Positions 40,411 to 48,705 of a stretch of 64,000 bases of DNA are shown piece after piece (positions within the stretch are counted from its first letter, which is position 1; each line of letters opens with the position of its first letter). A program made the position numbers and the translations under genes. This DNA is from Nocardioides insulae DSM 17944 (GTDB lineage Bacteria; Actinomycetota; Actinomycetes; Propionibacteriales; Nocardioidaceae), in contig NZ_AUGU01000014.1 of assembly GCF_000422825.1 (NCBI RefSeq), forward strand, positions 124,001-188,000, in the 5' to 3' direction. The notes beneath the pieces were generated by a model, which ran no database searches, had not been told where the DNA came from, and saw only the letters and a list, made by a program, of their open reading frames with translations.

Positions 40411-41849
40411 GCGGTCGACCGCGGCCTCGACGGCTGCCGGACGGTGCCACTGTCCGGATCCGCACCGACATCACCCGGCTTGACGGCGGCCGGCTGCTGA
40501 TCGGAGGGTCACCGCTGCGGGCGCTCCGGCTCCCCGAGTCCCTGGCTGCCTGGGCCGCGTCCGAGGAGCCGACCGTGCGGGATGCCGCGACCGCGGACCT
40601 GGCGGCCCGGCTGCTGGCCGGGAACCTGGCCGATCCGACACCACCGGTTCCCGTCGACGCGGGGGAGCTCACGGTGGTGATCCCGGTCCGCGACCGGGCC
40701 GAGCAGCTCGACCGGGCGCTGGCCGCCCTCGCGGGGCTCGCGGTGGTGGTCGTCGACGACGCCTCGCACGAACCCGAAGCGGTGCATGCCGTGGTGACCC
40801 GGCACGGAGCGGAACTGGTCGTCCTCACCGAGAATCTGGGTCCGGCGGGCGCCCGCAACGCCGGGCTGGCCCGGGTGCGTACTGCGTACGTCGCCTTCGT
40901 CGACTCCGATCTGGTGGTGGCTCCGGAGACGCTGCGTGCCGTGGCCGGACACCTCGGCGACCCCCAGGTCGTGCTGGTCGCCCCGCGGGTGCGCGGGCGG
41001 CGACCCGGCACCCGTGCCCCCCGCTGGTTCGAGCGGTACGACGCGGCCGCGTCCTCGCTCGACCTGGGTGGCCGGGGCGGGTCGGTGCAGCCGGGCGCGG
41101 CGGTCTCCTACCTGCCCTCCGCCTGCCTGGTCGCTCGGGTGGAGGCGCTCGGCGAGGGGTTCCGCGCCGACCTGCGGGCGGGGGAGGACGTCGATCTGGT
41201 CTGGCGATTGGTCGGGGCCGGCCGGACGGTGCGCTACGACCCCTCCCACGAGGCGGCCCACGACGTCCGCGACACGGCCCGCGGGTGGCTCGGCCGGAAG
41301 GTCGTCTACGGATCCAGCGCGGCCGAGCTCGCCGCCCGGCACGGTCAGGCGGTGGCGCCCGCCGTCCTCTCGCCGGTGATGGCGGTGGCCGGCGCCGCGA
41401 TCCTGCTGTGCCGCCCGTGGGCGGTCCCGGTGGCCCTGCTCGCGACCGCGTGGAGCGCCCGCCAGGTCGCCGGCACCCTGCCGGCGGTGCCCGGGCGGAC
41501 CCGTCTGGCCGCCGAGCTGGCCCTGCGTGGTCTGGGCTGGGCGGTGCGCCAGGAGGCCACCCTGCTGCTCCGGCACTGGTGGCCGGCGGTCGTACCGGCT
41601 GCGATCGCCAGTGCGGCGGTACGACGGGCGGTCGGCACCGCGCTGCTGATCGACACCGCGGTGGCGCTCACCCTCGACCGCCCCGACCCGGTGGCCGGCG
41701 TACGGCTCGACCCCGCCACCCGCGTGCTCGGCCGCCGGCTGGACGACCTCGCCTATGGCGCGGGGGTGTGGCTCGGCGCTGCCCGACGGCGCTCCCTCGC
41801 CTGTCTCCGTCCCCGGATCGTCCGCTCCTCCTCCGGTCAGCAGGGCTAG
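40407..41849 (+). CDS. mftF: Mycofactocin glycosyltransferase MftF
   Basis: A 480-residue GT-A (family 2) glycosyltransferase. The nucleotide-sugar motif is VVIPVRDRAEQLDRAL, the DxD equivalent is VAFVDSDLVV, and the acceptor-side acidic motif is AGEDVDLVWRL. Hydrophobic helices near residues 320-350 suggest membrane association. MftF adds a chain of glucose units to pre-mycofactocin. It is the last gene of the operon, overlapping mftE by ATGA, and is convergent with the transporter gene after 49 bp without a clear terminator. Confidence 0.95.
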   Translation: MSGRPRPRRLPDGATVRIRTDITRLDGGRLLIGGSPLRALRLPESLAAWAASEEPTVRDAATADLAARLLAGNLADPTPPVPVDAGELTVVIPVRDRAEQLDRALAALAGLAVVVVDDASHEPEAVHAVVTRHGAELVVLTENLGPAGARNAGLARVRTAYVAFVDSDLVVAPETLRAVAGHLGDPQVVLVAPRVRGRRPGTRAPRWFERYDAAASSLDLGGRGGSVQPGAAVSYLPSACLVARVEALGEGFRADLRAGEDVDLVWRLVGAGRTVRYDPSHEAAHDVRDTARGWLGRKVVYGSSAAELAARHGQAVAPAVLSPVMAVAGAAILLCRPWAVPVALLATAWSARQVAGTLPAVPGRTRLAAELALRGLGWAVRQEATLLLRHWWPAVVPAAIASAAVRRAVGTALLIDTAVALTLDRPDPVAGVRLDPATRVLGRRLDDLAYGAGVWLGAARRRSLACLRPRIVRSSSGQQG

Positions 41850-41898
41850 TCCGGACGAGGCGGGGGCGCCGCGACGGCAACGAGGGGTGGATCAGGCC

Positions 41899-43281
41899 TC
41901 AGTCGACCTCGTCGAGCGAGGTCTTACCGGTCTCCTTGCCCAGGATCAGGGCGATGAGGGTGAGGACGGCCATCGAGGAGAGGTAGACGCCGACCAGGGC
42001 GGGGGATCCGTCGCCGGACTTCCACAGCGCCACGGCGATGAAGGGGGCGACGGCGGCGCCGAGGATGGAGCTCATGTTGTAGGAGATGCCGGAGCCGGTG
42101 TAGCGGACGCTGGTCGGGAAGAGCTCCGGGAGCAGGGCGCCCATCGGCCCGAAGGTGAGGCCCATCAGGGTGAAGCCGATGACCAGCCAGAGCACGACGC
42201 CGACGGTGCCGAGGTCGATGAGGGGCACCCAGACCAGGCCGAAGACGATGATGCCGGTGGTCACGCAGATCAGGGTGCGGCGACGGCCGTACTTGTCGGC
42301 GAGGGGCCCGGAGACGAGGGTGAACAGGGCGAAGAAGAGGACGCCGAAGATCAGCATCAGCACGAACGTGGTGTAGCTGTAGCCGAGCCCGGGCACCGCG
42401 GCGTCGGTCGCGGTGCGGCCGAAGCTCAGCGAGAACGTGGTCATCAGGTAGAAGAGCACGTAGGTGGCGAGCATGAAGAAGGTGCCGAGCACCAGCTGCT
42501 TGGTGTGCGTGCGGAAGACGGTTGCCAGCGGGAGCTTCTGGACCAGCCCTGCCTCACGGGTCTTGGTGAACGTCTCGCTCTCGACCAGCCGCAGGCGCAC
42601 CCACAGGCCGACGGCGACCATGACGGCGGAGAACACGAACGGGATCCGCCAGCCCCAGTCCAGGAACGCCTGGGAGGGGGAGGAGGGGTCGGATGCCGCC
42701 GAGGGGAGCGCCAGGGCGATGATCAGGAACAGACCGTTGGCCAGGATGAAGCCCAGCGGCGCACCGAGCTGGGGGAAGGTGCCGAACAGGGCGCGCTTGC
42801 CCTCAGGTGCGTTCTCGGTCGCCACCAGAGCGGCACCGCTCCACTCGCCGCCGAGCGCGAAGCCCTGCGCGATCCGCATCAGCACGAGCAGCGCCGTGGC
42901 GATCCATCCGACCGAGTGGTACGTCGGCAGTAGGCCGATCAGGATGGTGGCGATGCCCATGGTGAGCAGGGAGATCACCAGGGTGGTCTTGCGCCCGAGC
43001 CGGTCACCGAGGTGGCCGAAGAAGATCGCACCGATCGGGCGGGCGACCATCGCGGCACCGAAGACCGCGAAGGAGGAGAGCAGCGCGGTGGTGGGGTCGC
43101 CCTCGGGGAAGAAGAGGGCGGGGAAGACCAGGACTGCGGCGGTCGCGTAGACGTAGAAGTCGTAGAACTCGATCGTCGTGCCGATGAGGCTGGCGATGAG
43201 CACCCGCGAGCGGGGATTGACCGGGGTCTGGGCGGTGGCGGTGCTGGAGTCGGATGCGACGGACAAGGGAGGGACTTTCAC
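41899..43281 (-). CDS. MFS transporter, metabolite:H+ symporter (MHS) family
   Basis: This 460-residue protein has twelve predicted membrane segments. The MHS hallmark IGTTIEFYDFYVYATA opens the first helix, and GHLGDRLGRKTTL is the MFS loop 2-3 motif. RIAQGFALGGEWSGAALVATE and SGPLADKYGRRRT are also characteristic. Relatives import proline betaine, shikimate, citrate or 2-oxoglutarate with protons. No catabolic partner is adjacent, so the substrate is unknown. The start is the GTG at 43281, which has no clear ribosome site. Confidence 0.88.
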   Translation of the reverse strand: MKVPPLSVASDSSTATAQTPVNPRSRVLIASLIGTTIEFYDFYVYATAAVLVFPALFFPEGDPTTALLSSFAVFGAAMVARPIGAIFFGHLGDRLGRKTTLVISLLTMGIATILIGLLPTYHSVGWIATALLVLMRIAQGFALGGEWSGAALVATENAPEGKRALFGTFPQLGAPLGFILANGLFLIIALALPSAASDPSSPSQAFLDWGWRIPFVFSAVMVAVGLWVRLRLVESETFTKTREAGLVQKLPLATVFRTHTKQLVLGTFFMLATYVLFYLMTTFSLSFGRTATDAAVPGLGYSYTTFVLMLIFGVLFFALFTLVSGPLADKYGRRRTLICVTTGIIVFGLVWVPLIDLGTVGVVLWLVIGFTLMGLTFGPMGALLPELFPTSVRYTGSGISYNMSSILGAAVAPFIAVALWKSGDGSPALVGVYLSSMAVLTLIALILGKETGKTSLDEVD

Positions 43282-43437
43282 GCGAGCACGGAGGATGGGG
43301 ACGCCGACCGTGCCGGGTTCCGGCCCGGGCGGCGCCTCACGTTCGCACGTCTCAGTCCGTGAGAGCGAATTCTCGCGATGTGGACACCGGGGGGAGCGGT
43401 GCCGGCCACGCTCAGCCTGTGACCAGCACCACGCCGT

Positions 43438-44988
43438 TCACGCCCGGCGACCGGTGATGAGGTACTGGGTCTGCACCTCGTGACCGGGAGCCACGCCGTG
43501 GCTACGGTCGAGTTCGAGGATCGTGGTGAGCGGGGTGACCTCGACGTCGACGAAGCCGGCCGCACGGACCACATCGGCGGTGCGCTCGATGGAGTCGGCA
43601 TCGTGCAGCGGAAGAGAGGCCTGCACGGACGCGTCGTACTGGTCGGCGATCATGCCGTCCGGAGCGATGCCCTCGGGGAACCAGGTGCTGTCGACCAGGG
43701 CGAGGGTGCCGCCGGGGCGGAGCAGGTCGTGCCAGTTGACCGCGGCGTCCTTGGCCTCGCGCAGCGTCCAGGCGACGTAGCGGCCCACCACGGCGTCGAA
43801 GCTGGCCGGCGGGTACGGCGGCTTGACGGCATCGCCGTGGGCGAAGGTCGGCCGGACCTCCGCCGGGAGCTCCGCGGCGTGCGCGCGAGCCGCAGCCAAC
43901 ATGCCCTCGGCCAGGTCGATGCCGGTGGTGCGGTGGCCGAGCTGGGCGAGGACGAAGGCGACGTACCCGCTGCCCGTGCCCAGGTCGAGGACGTCCGCGG
44001 GAGCGCTGGGCAGCGCCTCGGACCAGATCTCCGACCAGGCGGCCAGGTCGACCTCGCGGCGCTCCGGACGGCGCTGGTAGGCGTCGTACTCGGGGGCGCG
44101 CATGGTCCAGTAGTCGTTGATCCGGTCCTGGACGGTCGGGGCGCTGGACGTGCTGGTCACGAGGTCCTCCGTGAGGTGGGCCGAGGCAAGGGCCGAGGCA
44201 TGGGGTGGGGTGTTCGCCGGCGCGTTCTTGCTGCCGTGCGGGTGGAAGATGAGATGGATGCCCCCGTCCAGGTCGAGGCGCTGGACGCCGATGCCGTAGA
44301 CGGGTTCGAGCAGCTCGGGCCGGAGGACCTCACTGGTGGGACCGGCCGCGACCAGGTGCTCGGTGCCGAGCAGGACCAGGTCGTCGCAGTAGCGGGCGGC
44401 CAGGTTGAGGTCGTGCAGCACCACCACGGAGGTGGTGCCCAGGTTGCTCACCAGTTCGAGCAGTTCGTGCTGGTAGCGGATGTCGAGGTGGTTGGTCGGC
44501 TCGTCCAGGAGCAGGTGGGTCGCCTCCTGGGCCAGGGCGCGGGCGATCAGCACCCGCTGCCGCTCGCCCCCGGAGAGCGCCGCGAACGGGCGGCGGCCGA
44601 GATGGCTCACCCCGACCCGTTCCAGGGCGGTGGTGGCGATCTCGTGGTCGCGCGCGCCCGCGCGCTGGAAGGTGGACAGGTGGGGGATCCGGCCCAGCAA
44701 CACCAGTTCCGCGGCGGTGAGGGTGGTGTCGGTGCCGCTCTCCTGGACGACGACCGCGAGCCGTCGGGCGGTCTCGCGGGCGTTGATCGAGGCGAGCGGG
44801 TCCCCGTCGACCCGCACCTCACCGGTGGGGGAGCGCAGGGCGCCGTACAGCAGCCGCAGCAGGGTGGTCTTGCCGGCGCCGTTGGGGCCGATCAGGCCGA
44901 GCACCCGCCCGGGCTGCGCAGTGAGCTCGACGCCGGCGAGGATCGCGCGCTCGTCGTACCGGAAGGAGAGGTCGGTGCCGGTGATCAC
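43438..44988 (-). CDS. Fusion: FecCD-type ABC transporter ATPase + class I SAM methyltransferase
   Basis: One uninterrupted 516-residue frame holds two complete domains. Residues 1-250 are an FepC/HmuV-like ATPase: Walker A GPNGAGKTT (34-42), signature LSGGERQR (near 138), Walker B LLLDEPTNHLD and H-loop VVLHDLNLAARY. A 30-residue polar linker follows. Residues from about 285 to the end form a class I methyltransferase with motif I VLDLGTGSGYVAF, the acidic GIDLAEGM strand and VVGRYVAWTLR. An in-frame GTG at 44160 with GGAGGA 4 bases upstream could start the methyltransferase separately. The ATG overlaps the stop of the binding-protein gene (ATGA). The methyl acceptor is unknown; a metallophore or its metal complex is an inference from the operon. 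Confidence 0.88.
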   Translation of the reverse strand: MITGTDLSFRYDERAILAGVELTAQPGRVLGLIGPNGAGKTTLLRLLYGALRSPTGEVRVDGDPLASINARETARRLAVVVQESGTDTTLTAAELVLLGRIPHLSTFQRAGARDHEIATTALERVGVSHLGRRPFAALSGGERQRVLIARALAQEATHLLLDEPTNHLDIRYQHELLELVSNLGTTSVVVLHDLNLAARYCDDLVLLGTEHLVAAGPTSEVLRPELLEPVYGIGVQRLDLDGGIHLIFHPHGSKNAPANTPPHASALASAHLTEDLVTSTSSAPTVQDRINDYWTMRAPEYDAYQRRPERREVDLAAWSEIWSEALPSAPADVLDLGTGSGYVAFVLAQLGHRTTGIDLAEGMLAAARAHAAELPAEVRPTFAHGDAVKPPYPPASFDAVVGRYVAWTLREAKDAAVNWHDLLRPGGTLALVDSTWFPEGIAPDGMIADQYDASVQASLPLHDADSIERTADVVRAAGFVDVEVTPLTTILELDRSHGVAPGHEVQTQYLITGRRA

Positions 44989-46031
44989 GAGCCGTCGCCT
45001 CCGGAATCGCCTCCGGAATCGCCCTCGGGGGTGTCGAAGCGGTCGACGATCGTCTCCAGACCGTCGACGGTGAGCGGGGTGGCCGGCTCGGTGAAGTTGA
45101 ACAGCATCGGCAGCAGTTCGTCGTCCTTGACCGCGGTGAGCTGCTCGGCGCCGGGGAGCGAGGTCAGCGCCTCCTCGACCTTCTGCGGGTCACCCTCGCT
45201 GTAGAGCAGCACGATCACGTCGGGATCCCGGCCGAGCAGCTCTTCGAGTGTCACCTCGAAGACCCGCTCGTCGGTGTCGCCGAAGACGTTGGTGAACCCG
45301 GCCGCCTCCAACTGCGGGTCGGCCATGCTCTGGTTGCCGTAGGCGTACGTCGTGCCGCCGCCGACGGTCGGGTAGAGCACGGCCGCGGTGCGCTCGCCCT
45401 GGCCGGCGACGTCCTGCTCCGCCTCGGCGGTGATCTCCTCGACCCGCTTCTCGAGGTCGCTGTTGGCCTGGTCGGCGGCGTCCGCCTTGTCGAAGACGGT
45501 GCCGTAGAGGTCCATCTGGGAGTAGATGTCCTCGAAGCTGGGGTCGGTGTCACCGCCCTCGGAGCACAGCGCCGGTTCCTCGATCAGCGGGATGTCGACC
45601 GCCCCGAGGGTCTCGCGGGAGAGGTTCTCCACCTCCCCGAGCACGAGGTCGGGTTCCTGGGCGATGACGATCTCCTTGGAGATCTGCAGGTGGCCCGAGG
45701 AGTCGAGTTCGTCGGTGAGGGTCGGGATCTCGTCGAGTTCGGCGAGGGTCTCCTCGTCGTAGTAGGCATCCGGGTAGGCGCCCGCCCGCGCGACCACCCG
45801 GTCCATCACCCCGAGGTCGTGCAGGAACGGCACGGCGGCGCTCTTGAGCATCACGACCCGCTCGGGCTCGGCGTCGAAGGTGACCTCGGCACCGCAGTTC
45901 TCGACCGTCACCGGGTACTGGTCCGAACCGGTGGCGGCCTCCTCCGATGTCTCGCCACCGGAGCAGGCCGCGACGGCGAGACCCACGGCGACGAGGCCGA
46001 CCATGGGACGGATCAGGTGCAGGCGGGGCAT
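44985..46031 (-). CDS. ABC transporter substrate-binding lipoprotein (metallophore/corrinoid, FecB/BtuF type)
   Basis: A 348-residue exported lipoprotein with a signal peptide ending in the lipobox VAVAAC, an acidic linker, then a class III binding protein (VTFDAEPERVVMLKSAAVPFLHDLGV ... QEPDLVLGEVENLS ... LLGRDPDVIVLLYSEGDP, each part within the family pattern). Such proteins bind siderophores, haem or cobalamin on the cell surface. The tail is a Gly/Ser/Asp repeat. AAGGAG precedes the ATG by 5 bases. The permease gene is 27 bp upstream. Confidence 0.88.
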   Translation of the reverse strand: MPRLHLIRPMVGLVAVGLAVAACSGGETSEEAATGSDQYPVTVENCGAEVTFDAEPERVVMLKSAAVPFLHDLGVMDRVVARAGAYPDAYYDEETLAELDEIPTLTDELDSSGHLQISKEIVIAQEPDLVLGEVENLSRETLGAVDIPLIEEPALCSEGGDTDPSFEDIYSQMDLYGTVFDKADAADQANSDLEKRVEEITAEAEQDVAGQGERTAAVLYPTVGGGTTYAYGNQSMADPQLEAAGFTNVFGDTDERVFEVTLEELLGRDPDVIVLLYSEGDPQKVEEALTSLPGAEQLTAVKDDELLPMLFNFTEPATPLTVDGLETIVDRFDTPEGDSGGDSGGDGS

Positions 46032-46058
46032 GGGGCTCCTTGAGTCGAGGTGACGCAG

Positions 46059-47174
46059 TCAGAGGTCGCGGGCATGGAAGCGCCGGATCAGGGTGATGAG
46101 GAACGGGGCTCCGACAAGGGCGGTGATGATGCCGATCGGGATCTCCTGCGGCTGCAGCAGCATCCGGGCGAGCACGTCGGCCCAGATCAGCAGGATCGCG
46201 CCCATCAGGGCGGCCACGGGTACGGCGACCGCGTGGGCCGCGCCGACGGCGCGGCGGGCCAGGTGCGGGATGACCAGGCCGACGAAGCCGATGCTGCCGG
46301 CCGCGGAGACCAGTACGCCGACGCACAGCGAGACCACCACGAGCAGGATCAGCCGGAATCGGTCGGGGGCGATGCCCAGGGTGTGGGCGGTCTCATCACC
46401 CACGGTGAGTGCGTCCAGGCGGCGTCCCCACAGGGTCAGCAGTGCGACGCTGACGAGTACGGCCACCGCGGCCACCGCGAGCAGGCCGTCCCACTGGGCG
46501 AGGCTCAGCGAGCCGAGCAGCCAGAACATCACCGACCGGGCGCCCTCGGCGGACCCCGAGGCGAAGATCAGGAAGCTCGTGACGGCGTAGAGCAGATAGC
46601 CGACCGCCACCCCGGAGAGCAGCAGTCGCAGCGAGGTGACGCGTCCGCCGGCACGGGCGAGCAGCAGGACCAGGAGGGAGGCACCGAGGGCGCCGAGGAA
46701 TGCACTGGCCGGCAGCGCGTAGGACCCGAAGCTCGCCCCGACCCCGAACAGGATCGCGGCGGCGGCGCCGCTTGAGGCGCCGGAGTTGATCCCCAGGAGG
46801 TACGGGTCGGCCAGCATGTTGCGGACCATCGCCTGCAGGGCGACTCCGCAGATCGACAGGCCGGCACCCACCAGCACGCCCAGCACCACGCGGGGGAACC
46901 GCACCTGCCACACGATCGCGTCCTGCGCGGCCGAAGCGCTGGGCGCGTCGAGACCGAAGAGGTGATGGCCCAGGATGCCTGCCACCTGGTCGGGTGGGAT
47001 GGTCACCGGACCGGCGCCGACCGCGACCAGGATGCTGAGGATCAGGAGGCCGGAGAGACCGGCCAGCCACCACCGGGCTCGGCGCGCGCGTCGCCGGAGG
47101 CCGAGCGGGTCGGGATCGGTCGGGACGGAGACGGTGTCAGGGCTCGGCACTACCGTCGATGTCGGGGATCGCAC
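46059..47174 (-). CDS. FecCD-family ABC transporter permease
   Basis: A 371-residue polytopic permease with the FecCD signatures WQVRFPRVVLGVLVGAGLS, LADPYLLGINSGASSGAA, GSIGFVGLVIPHLAR and PQEIPIGIITALVGAPFF-like end. It forms the channel for the binding protein and ATPase encoded downstream. The GTG at 47174 is chosen because AGGAGG lies 6 bases before it; a GTG 8 codons later has no such site. It is the first gene of the operon and divergent from the MenJ-like gene. Confidence 0.9.
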   Translation of the reverse strand: MRSPTSTVVPSPDTVSVPTDPDPLGLRRRARRARWWLAGLSGLLILSILVAVGAGPVTIPPDQVAGILGHHLFGLDAPSASAAQDAIVWQVRFPRVVLGVLVGAGLSICGVALQAMVRNMLADPYLLGINSGASSGAAAAILFGVGASFGSYALPASAFLGALGASLLVLLLARAGGRVTSLRLLLSGVAVGYLLYAVTSFLIFASGSAEGARSVMFWLLGSLSLAQWDGLLAVAAVAVLVSVALLTLWGRRLDALTVGDETAHTLGIAPDRFRLILLVVVSLCVGVLVSAAGSIGFVGLVIPHLARRAVGAAHAVAVPVAALMGAILLIWADVLARMLLQPQEIPIGIITALVGAPFLITLIRRFHARDL

Positions 47175-47198
47175 CCGGCTCCTCCTGCCACAGTCATT

Positions 47199-47214
47199 GT
47201 TGCGAGCAACTTGC
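47199..47214. promoter_or_regulatory. Overlapping palindromes in the metallophore/menJ divergent region
   Basis: GTTGC-GA-GCAAC (47199-47210) overlaps GCAA-C-TTGC (47206-47214), 25-40 bp upstream of the permease GTG. Such nested symmetry suggests an operator. It does not resemble the DtxR/IdeR iron box, so iron control through that protein is not supported here. Confidence 0.4.
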
Positions 47215-47297
47215 AAGAAGGTATCACCGGCAGTTGGGCCCGGGTGAGTCGCGCCCGGATCGGGGGTGCGGCGCGCGATCACAGGTGGGCTGGAACA

Positions 47298-48575
47298 ATG
47301 CAGGTCATGACCGCCGTGCTGCCTGCCTCGACCGATGTGCTGGTGGTGGGGGCCGGACCGGCCGGATCCGCAGCCGCGGCCTGGCTCGCCCGCGCCGGCA
47401 CCGACGTACTCCTCGCCGACATGGCCGTGTTCCCCCGCGACAAGACCTGCGGCGACGGGCTCACCCCGCGCGCCGTCGGGGAACTGACCAGACTCGGCCT
47501 GGCCGACTGGCTCCGCGCCCACACCGTCAACCGCGGGCTGCGGGCGCACGGCTTCGGACAGACCCTGGAGCTGCCCTGGCCCGGCGCCGGCTTCCCCGAC
47601 TGGGGGTCGGCCGTCCCGCGTACCGAGCTCGACGACCATCTGCGCGACGTGGCGATCAAGAGCGGCGCGAACGCGATCGACGGCTACAAGGCCGTCGAGG
47701 TCAGGTGGTCGGGCGACCGCGTGGCCGGGGTCGTCTTCCGGGCGCCCGACCGCACCAAGCACGAGGTCCGCTGCCGGCGACTGGTGGTCGCTGACGGCGT
47801 CCGCTCGCCGCTGGGCAAGGTGCTCGGCCGCAGCTGGCACCGCGACACCGTGTACGGCGTCGCCGGCCGCTCCTACATCCGCTCGACCCGCAGCGACGAC
47901 CCCTGGATCAGCTCGCATCTCGAACTGCGTGACGAACAGGGGAGTGTCCTCTCCGGGTACGGCTGGATCTTCCCCCTCGGCTCCGCCGGCGGCGGGCCCG
48001 GCGAGGTCAACCTCGGCGCCGGCACCCTGGCCACGGCGAAGCGACCCGCCGAGGTGGCGATCAAGCCGCTGATGCGCCTGTACGCCGAGCAGTGCCGTGC
48101 CGAGTTCGGCCTCGAGGGCGAACTCCGCGCCGAGGCATCCGCGCTCCTCCCGATGGGCGGCGCGGTGAGCGGGGTCGCCGGCCGCAACTGGGCCCTGATC
48201 GGTGACGCCGCCGGGTGTGTCAACCCGCTCAACGGCGAGGGCATCGACTACGGCCTGGAGACCGGCCGGATGATCGCGGGCGTGCTCACCGAGGGCGCCG
48301 GCCCCGAGGACCTCGGCGTGATCTGGCCGGCGCTGCTGCGCGAGCACTACGGCGAGGCCTTCTCCATCGCCCGCCGGCTGGCCGGCATCGCCACCAACCC
48401 GAGGCTGGTCGCCGCGCTCGGGCCGGTGGGGATGCGCTCGGACCTGCTGATGACCCTCGCCCTGCGGTGGATGGGCAACCTCGTCACCGACGAGGACCGC
48501 GACCGGGCCGCACGGGTGTGGCGGTGGGCCGGGCGGCGTTCCCTCGCCCACGACCACAGGCCGCTGTTCTCATGA
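47298..48575 (+). CDS. FAD-dependent menaquinone/geranylgeranyl reductase, MenJ-like
   Basis: A 425-residue flavoprotein. The FAD motif is DVLVVGAGPAGSAAAAWLARAG, and the family motifs are FPRDKTCGDGLTPRAV, GSAVPRTELDD, GYGWIFPLG and LIGDAAGCVNPLNGEGIDYGLE, each intact. It closely matches mycobacterial MenJ, which saturates one isoprene unit of menaquinone, so it likely acts on the respiratory quinone at the membrane. The second ATG at 47307 is an alternative start. The stop codon overlaps the first of two mini-ORFs. Confidence 0.85.
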   Translation: MQVMTAVLPASTDVLVVGAGPAGSAAAAWLARAGTDVLLADMAVFPRDKTCGDGLTPRAVGELTRLGLADWLRAHTVNRGLRAHGFGQTLELPWPGAGFPDWGSAVPRTELDDHLRDVAIKSGANAIDGYKAVEVRWSGDRVAGVVFRAPDRTKHEVRCRRLVVADGVRSPLGKVLGRSWHRDTVYGVAGRSYIRSTRSDDPWISSHLELRDEQGSVLSGYGWIFPLGSAGGGPGEVNLGAGTLATAKRPAEVAIKPLMRLYAEQCRAEFGLEGELRAEASALLPMGGAVSGVAGRNWALIGDAAGCVNPLNGEGIDYGLETGRMIAGVLTEGAGPEDLGVIWPALLREHYGEAFSIARRLAGIATNPRLVAALGPVGMRSDLLMTLALRWMGNLVTDEDRDRAARVWRWAGRRSLAHDHRPLFS

Positions 48576-48700
48576 ACACCCCACGTCGTTCTTCTCCTCC
48601 GCTGCGCTCCCCCGAACAACGCCGAGGGGGCCCCGCATGAACACCCCACGCCGTTCTTGTCCTCCGCTGCGCTCCCCCGAACAACGCCGAGGGGGCCCCG
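48571..48700. repeat. 65-bp tandem duplication at the menJ-NUDIX junction
   Basis: Copies 48571-48635 and 48636-48700 differ at only two bases. Each begins CATGA and ends GGGGGCCCCG, and the start of a third copy (CATGAG) is the NUDIX start codon. Each copy includes a ccccg...cgagggg partial hairpin. Confidence 0.92.
48572..48640 (+). CDS. Mini-ORF 1, 22 residues, in the duplicated junction
   Basis: ATG at 48572 overlaps the menJ stop. The frame reads MNTPRRSSPPLRSPEQRRGG-PA and its TGA overlaps the next ATG. It has no independent ribosome site, so any translation would depend on re-initiation after menJ. It may be a coupling device rather than a functional peptide. Confidence 0.35.
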   Translation: MNTPRRSSPPLRSPEQRRGGPA

Positions 48701-48705
48701 CATGA
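48637..48705 (+). CDS. Mini-ORF 2, 22 residues, second copy
   Basis: A copy of mini-ORF 1 differing by Ser to Cys at residue 8. ATG 48637 overlaps the stop of mini-ORF 1 and its TGA (48703-48705) overlaps the NUDIX ATG. The two mini-ORFs form an unbroken ATGA chain linking menJ to the NUDIX gene. Confidence 0.35.
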   Translation: MNTPRRSCPPLRSPEQRRGGPA

